From positions 1 through 64,000 of the forward strand of contig CAIPJS010000020.1 of NCBI GenBank assembly GCA_903865435.1: DNA of 64,000 nt, read 5' to 3'. The DNA is from an uncultured Bacteroidota bacterium (GTDB taxonomy: Bacteria > Bacteroidota > Bacteroidia > Chitinophagales > Chitinophagaceae). Position 1 is the first letter of the stretch; every line of letters starts with the position of its first letter. This document shows positions 61,215 through 64,000 of this stretch, piece after piece. Position numbers and translations under genes: made by a program. The notes under the pieces are model-generated. The model was not told where the DNA came from, did no database searches, and saw only the letters and a program-made list of their open reading frames with translations.

Positions 61215-62498
61215 ATGAAAAAAATAATACTATTGTTGTTGGTAATATCCCAATATTCCAATGTGCATGCCCAAAATTTAATCAATGGGGAGCTTAAAAA
61301 TTTATTAAATCAATCCTTGACTTATTTTCCTAAAGTAAAGCAAGTGCAACAAACGGTTCAACTAGCCGAAGATAAATTGGCTTTGAGTGAATTAAATAAA
61401 TATCCAGAAATTACTGTTGATGCAAGCTATGCTTATATGCAACCCAAAATTGAAGTGCCCTTTGGTGACAAAACTTTTCAGTTTGCGCCAGAGCACAATA
61501 TTTCTGGGGCATTGAATGGTTCATATACCTTGTTTGATTTTGGTCGTTTACAATCCAATATTGAAAAAGCAAAATTAGAACTGCAAACTTCAAAACATGT
61601 TGCTGAGGAATTAAAGCACAGTTTGTTTTCTCAAGTAAGCCAATTGTATTATCAAATCATTTATGCAAAAAAGGCTATTGAAATACAAAATCAAGTTATT
61701 CAATTGTTGGCCGAAAATAAATCAGTGGTGGAGTCGCAATTAAAAAATGGCAATGCCATCCAATTGGATTTATTAACCATTCAGTCAAAAATAGACAATG
61801 AGACCAATCGTAAAATAGATGTTGAAACGAATTTGCAGAAGCTTTTAAATTTATTGAAATATGCTACAGGTGTAAGCGATATACAAGAAGGTAAATTAGC
61901 CATTGCACTGAAAAATTATACACTTGATGAAGCCATGCAAATGGCCATTCAACACAATCCAAGCTTGGCAGTGGCTAAGGACAAGGTAAATGTTGCCAAA
62001 GCAGAAGTTGCCATTTCAAAATTAAATGAGCTTCCAATTGTAGGGATGAAAGCAGGTGTGGGCTCAAGAAATGGCTATTTGCCACAGATCAATGACCCTC
62101 GTTTTAATTACAATGCAGGCGTAGGCTTATCGATACCCTTATTCAATGGTGGTAGAACAAAGCAACAGGTTAAAATTCAAGAAAGGGCGGTAGCCTTAAA
62201 TGAAACGAGCGTGGTCATGCAATTGCATGATTTTGAAAAAGACATTCAAGCAGCTTTAATTGATATTAAAAGCAATGAAAGCAGAATAAAAAATGCAGCT
62301 TCTCAAATTGAGCAAGCTGCATTGGCACAAAAATTAAGTGTAAGTAAATTAAAAAATGGTACCACAACACCTATCGAGATTACTTCCACCAATGCCGATT
62401 ATCAAAGAGCTTTATTGAATCAATTGCAATATCAATATCAGCTATGTAATGCGCAACTGGAATTGGTTAAATTAATGGGTGTTGAATTGGTCGATTAA
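61215..62498 (+). CDS. TolC-family outer-membrane efflux channel
   Basis: The 427-residue protein has a signal peptide ending NVHA-Q and two OEP repeats of coiled-coil helices and barrel strands: residues about 30-210 (with QTVQLAEDKLALSELNKYPEITVDASY and FDFGRLQSNIEKAKLEL) and about 230-427 (with VNVAKAEVAISKLNELP, GGRTKQQVKIQERAV and KNGTTTPIEITSTNADYQRALLNQL). It is the outer component of the EmrAB-type pump. It ends against a convergent NIPSNAP gene, sharing four bases at the stop codons. Confidence 0.9.
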   Translation: MKKIILLLLVISQYSNVHAQNLINGELKNLLNQSLTYFPKVKQVQQTVQLAEDKLALSELNKYPEITVDASYAYMQPKIEVPFGDKTFQFAPEHNISGALNGSYTLFDFGRLQSNIEKAKLELQTSKHVAEELKHSLFSQVSQLYYQIIYAKKAIEIQNQVIQLLAENKSVVESQLKNGNAIQLDLLTIQSKIDNETNRKIDVETNLQKLLNLLKYATGVSDIQEGKLAIALKNYTLDEAMQMAIQHNPSLAVAKDKVNVAKAEVAISKLNELPIVGMKAGVGSRNGYLPQINDPRFNYNAGVGLSIPLFNGGRTKQQVKIQERAVALNETSVVMQLHDFEKDIQAALIDIKSNESRIKNAASQIEQAALAQKLSVSKLKNGTTTPIEITSTNADYQRALLNQLQYQYQLCNAQLELVKLMGVELVD

Positions 62499-63277
62499 AA
62501 ATCGGCATAATCACGTGCACTCATTAATATTGTTTCATTTCTATTAACCGATTTTAAATATTCTGGAGCAGCAGATATTTTTTTCCATACTGGATCTTGT
62601 CCAAAAGCTTTCCAATGAGCATTGCGGTCGTCCATATTGTTAAAGCTGGTCATGTATATTAAGTTGGGCATTCTACTACCTGCAATTACTTTAGAATAAA
62701 AAATAGCATTAAAATTGAGCCGCTCAAAAAGAGGTACTTCTCCACCTTCATTAAACATATGTACTTTTCTTAAATGTAAGTCTTCTGTTGCACTTTCATA
62801 ACTTCTATATTCGTATACACGATTGTTTGATTTAGTCAAATTTGACTTAGTAACATAGTTAGGTTGAAATTTAAAAGCTCTTGTTAAAATCTTTTCAATT
62901 CTATTGTAAGGCAAACTGCTGTCTGCGTTTTCTAGATGAATCACTGGATCATTGCCCATCGGATCTATTTTTTCAATCTTTTGATCCAATGCATCTAATG
63001 CATCAATTGATTTTAATGGAATCCAAACAAACAAACGCTTATCAACGGCAGTATCATTTTCTAAAGGTGCAAAAACACCTACTTTGGCAATTCCATTTTG
63101 ATGTAAATAGGGGAGGTAAGTGTTTTTTAAATAAGTATCAATGTTGGCAATCTGACTTAGATTAGAACAATGGTACACTTGAATTAAATAATAATCACGG
63201 GCTGCTTCTTTTGGAGCTGTAGCAAAACTTGTCAATAATATAAATGAACAAGCAATACTGAGTAGTAATTTTTTCAT
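62495..63277 (-). CDS. NIPSNAP-family protein, exported
   Basis: The 260-residue protein has a signal peptide (cleavage near SFATA) and two NIPSNAP (dimeric alpha/beta barrel) domains, residues about 28-125 and 150-258, with YYLIQVYHCSNLSQIANI, VYEYRSYESATEDLHLRKVHMFNEGGEVPLFERL and NLIYMTSFNNMDDRNAHWKAFGQDPVWKKI. In bacteria these proteins are of unknown function, sometimes beside sugar or lipid catabolism. It is transcribed away from the FucP-type gene. CAAAATTA and CAAATCTA in the 120-base divergent region read as TAnnTTTG boxes for this strand. Confidence 0.75.
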   Translation of the reverse strand: MKKLLLSIACSFILLTSFATAPKEAARDYYLIQVYHCSNLSQIANIDTYLKNTYLPYLHQNGIAKVGVFAPLENDTAVDKRLFVWIPLKSIDALDALDQKIEKIDPMGNDPVIHLENADSSLPYNRIEKILTRAFKFQPNYVTKSNLTKSNNRVYEYRSYESATEDLHLRKVHMFNEGGEVPLFERLNFNAIFYSKVIAGSRMPNLIYMTSFNNMDDRNAHWKAFGQDPVWKKISAAPEYLKSVNRNETILMSARDYADF

Positions 63278-63397
63278 ATTGGCTATTGGTTTGAAATTTG
63301 AGTATTTTCAAAATTAGTGCTTAAGTAGCTTAAATAGCTGCTTCATAGGTATTTTTTGTTCAAATCTAATGGATAGATTATATTTAAATATAATTTA

Positions 63398-64000
63398 ATG
63401 ACCATGCAAAAAGCAAAAACAGACATCATTCCATTTGTATTAATTACTTGCTTGTTTTTTTTATGGGGCTTTGCCAATAATTTAGTTCCCATATTGATTC
63501 CTCATTTGAAAAAATCGTTTACGCTAACTACCACACAATCTACTTTAGTTGATTCATCGGTTTATATTGCTTATTTCTTTATGGCATTGCCAGCAGGGTT
63601 GATTATGAAGAAGTTTGGCTATAAAATGGGCATTATTATTGGATTATTGTTGTTTGCCATGGGTGCTTTTTTGTTTGTGCCTGCTGCCAATAATCAATCC
63701 TATGTTTATTTTTTGTTTGCTTCATTTGTCATTGCATGTGGCCTTACTATATTGGAAACAGCAGCCAATCCCTATGCATCAGCCTTAGGAGATCCAGCCT
63801 CTTCTACCCAACGTTTAAATTTGGCGCAATCTTTTAATGGGCTTGCAGCTTTTTTAGCACCACTCATAGGGGCTAAAGTGATCTTTACAAAAGGAAATTC
63901 AGTAGATACCTTGAATGCCATGTCGGCCTCGGTAAGACAAGCTGCCTTGGCATCGGAAGCCAATACAGTCAAAACACCTTATACCCTATTGGCTGTTGTA
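63398..64000 (+). CDS. FucP-type sugar:proton symporter (MFS), 5' part
   Basis: The frame starts at ATG 63398 (a second in-frame ATG lies at 63404) and runs off the window, so about 200 residues are seen. The first helices show VLITCLFFLWGFANNLVPILIPHLKKSF and the FucP-family signature LETAANPYASALG, with the sugar-binding Asn/Glu in helix 4. The family imports L-fucose, galactose, N-acetylglucosamine or related sugars with protons. In view of the GH29 fucosidase at the other edge of the window, L-fucose is a fair guess. The last helices and the C-terminal half are outside the window. Confidence 0.85.
   Translation, partial: MTMQKAKTDIIPFVLITCLFFLWGFANNLVPILIPHLKKSFTLTTTQSTLVDSSVYIAYFFMALPAGLIMKKFGYKMGIIIGLLLFAMGAFLFVPAANNQSYVYFLFASFVIACGLTILETAANPYASALGDPASSTQRLNLAQSFNGLAAFLAPLIGAKVIFTKGNSVDTLNAMSASVRQAALASEANTVKTPYTLLAVV

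Overview
The window is AT-rich and looks like a chromosome segment of a Bacteroidota bacterium, most likely a Chitinophagaceae-type aerobic heterotroph. The evidence is the content: a TonB-dependent receptor with an N-terminal carboxypeptidase-regulatory-like domain, DUF5916 barrels, a type IX secretion-like C-terminus, many exported proteins ending their signal peptides in 'AQ', three Tat-signalled enzymes, few Shine-Dalgarno sequences, and TAnnTTTG promoter boxes. Taxonomy is inferred from gene content only. No transposase, integrase, CRISPR array or rRNA was seen.

Layout. 1-12.9 kb: the 3' part of a GH29 alpha-L-fucosidase, an AlkB-type alkane hydroxylase, a serine hydrolase, two large divergently transcribed Asp-box beta-propeller proteins, a sialate O-acetylesterase-like protein and a DUF5916 barrel. 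12.9-21.3 kb: amide and peptide metabolism (M24 peptidase, M20 amidohydrolase, class V aminotransferase, serine hydrolase) around a surface pair made of a repeat-stalk protein and a small protein with a type IX-like C-terminus. 21.4-27.1 kb: an apparent heme uptake operon (unknown exported protein, TonB receptor, HmuT-, HmuU- and HmuV-like ABC transporter). 27.1-30.4 kb: a Gfo/Idh/MocA oxidoreductase, a CaCA antiporter and a DUF481 outer-membrane protein.

30.4-34.7 kb is the most unusual part. A compact RNA gene with its own promoter-like box and a strong terminator contains an almost perfect tRNA cloverleaf. The anticodon is GCA (Cys), but U33 is replaced by A, the discriminator is G, and a competing 5' strand can pair with the acceptor. 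Next to it is a redox cluster: a ferric-reductase-like membrane protein facing a thioredoxin, an ApbE flavin transferase without a signal peptide, a DUF4266 lipoprotein ending in GGGCGCN, and a DUF3570 outer-membrane protein.

34.7-54.4 kb: a third Asp-box propeller with an S9 peptidase, a sugar oxidoreductase with an L-rhamnose mutarotase, a TauE/SafE permease divergent from a metallo-beta-lactamase/rhodanese protein (sulfur metabolism, with a CRP/FNR-like palindrome between them), a penicillin acylase, a PQQ-type dehydrogenase fused to cytochrome c, a lipoprotein, an S9 peptidase, a serine hydrolase and a UbiA-like membrane protein. 54.6-62.5 kb: a two-component system and a porin, then the C-terminal stump of a CusA/CzcA-type RND pump, then an intact EmrA-EmrB-TolC-type efflux operon. 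The stump suggests a lost metal-efflux operon. The window closes with a NIPSNAP protein and the 5' part of a FucP-type sugar symporter. Fucosidase at one edge and a fucose-type transporter at the other fit an organism that scavenges host, plant or algal glycans and proteins.
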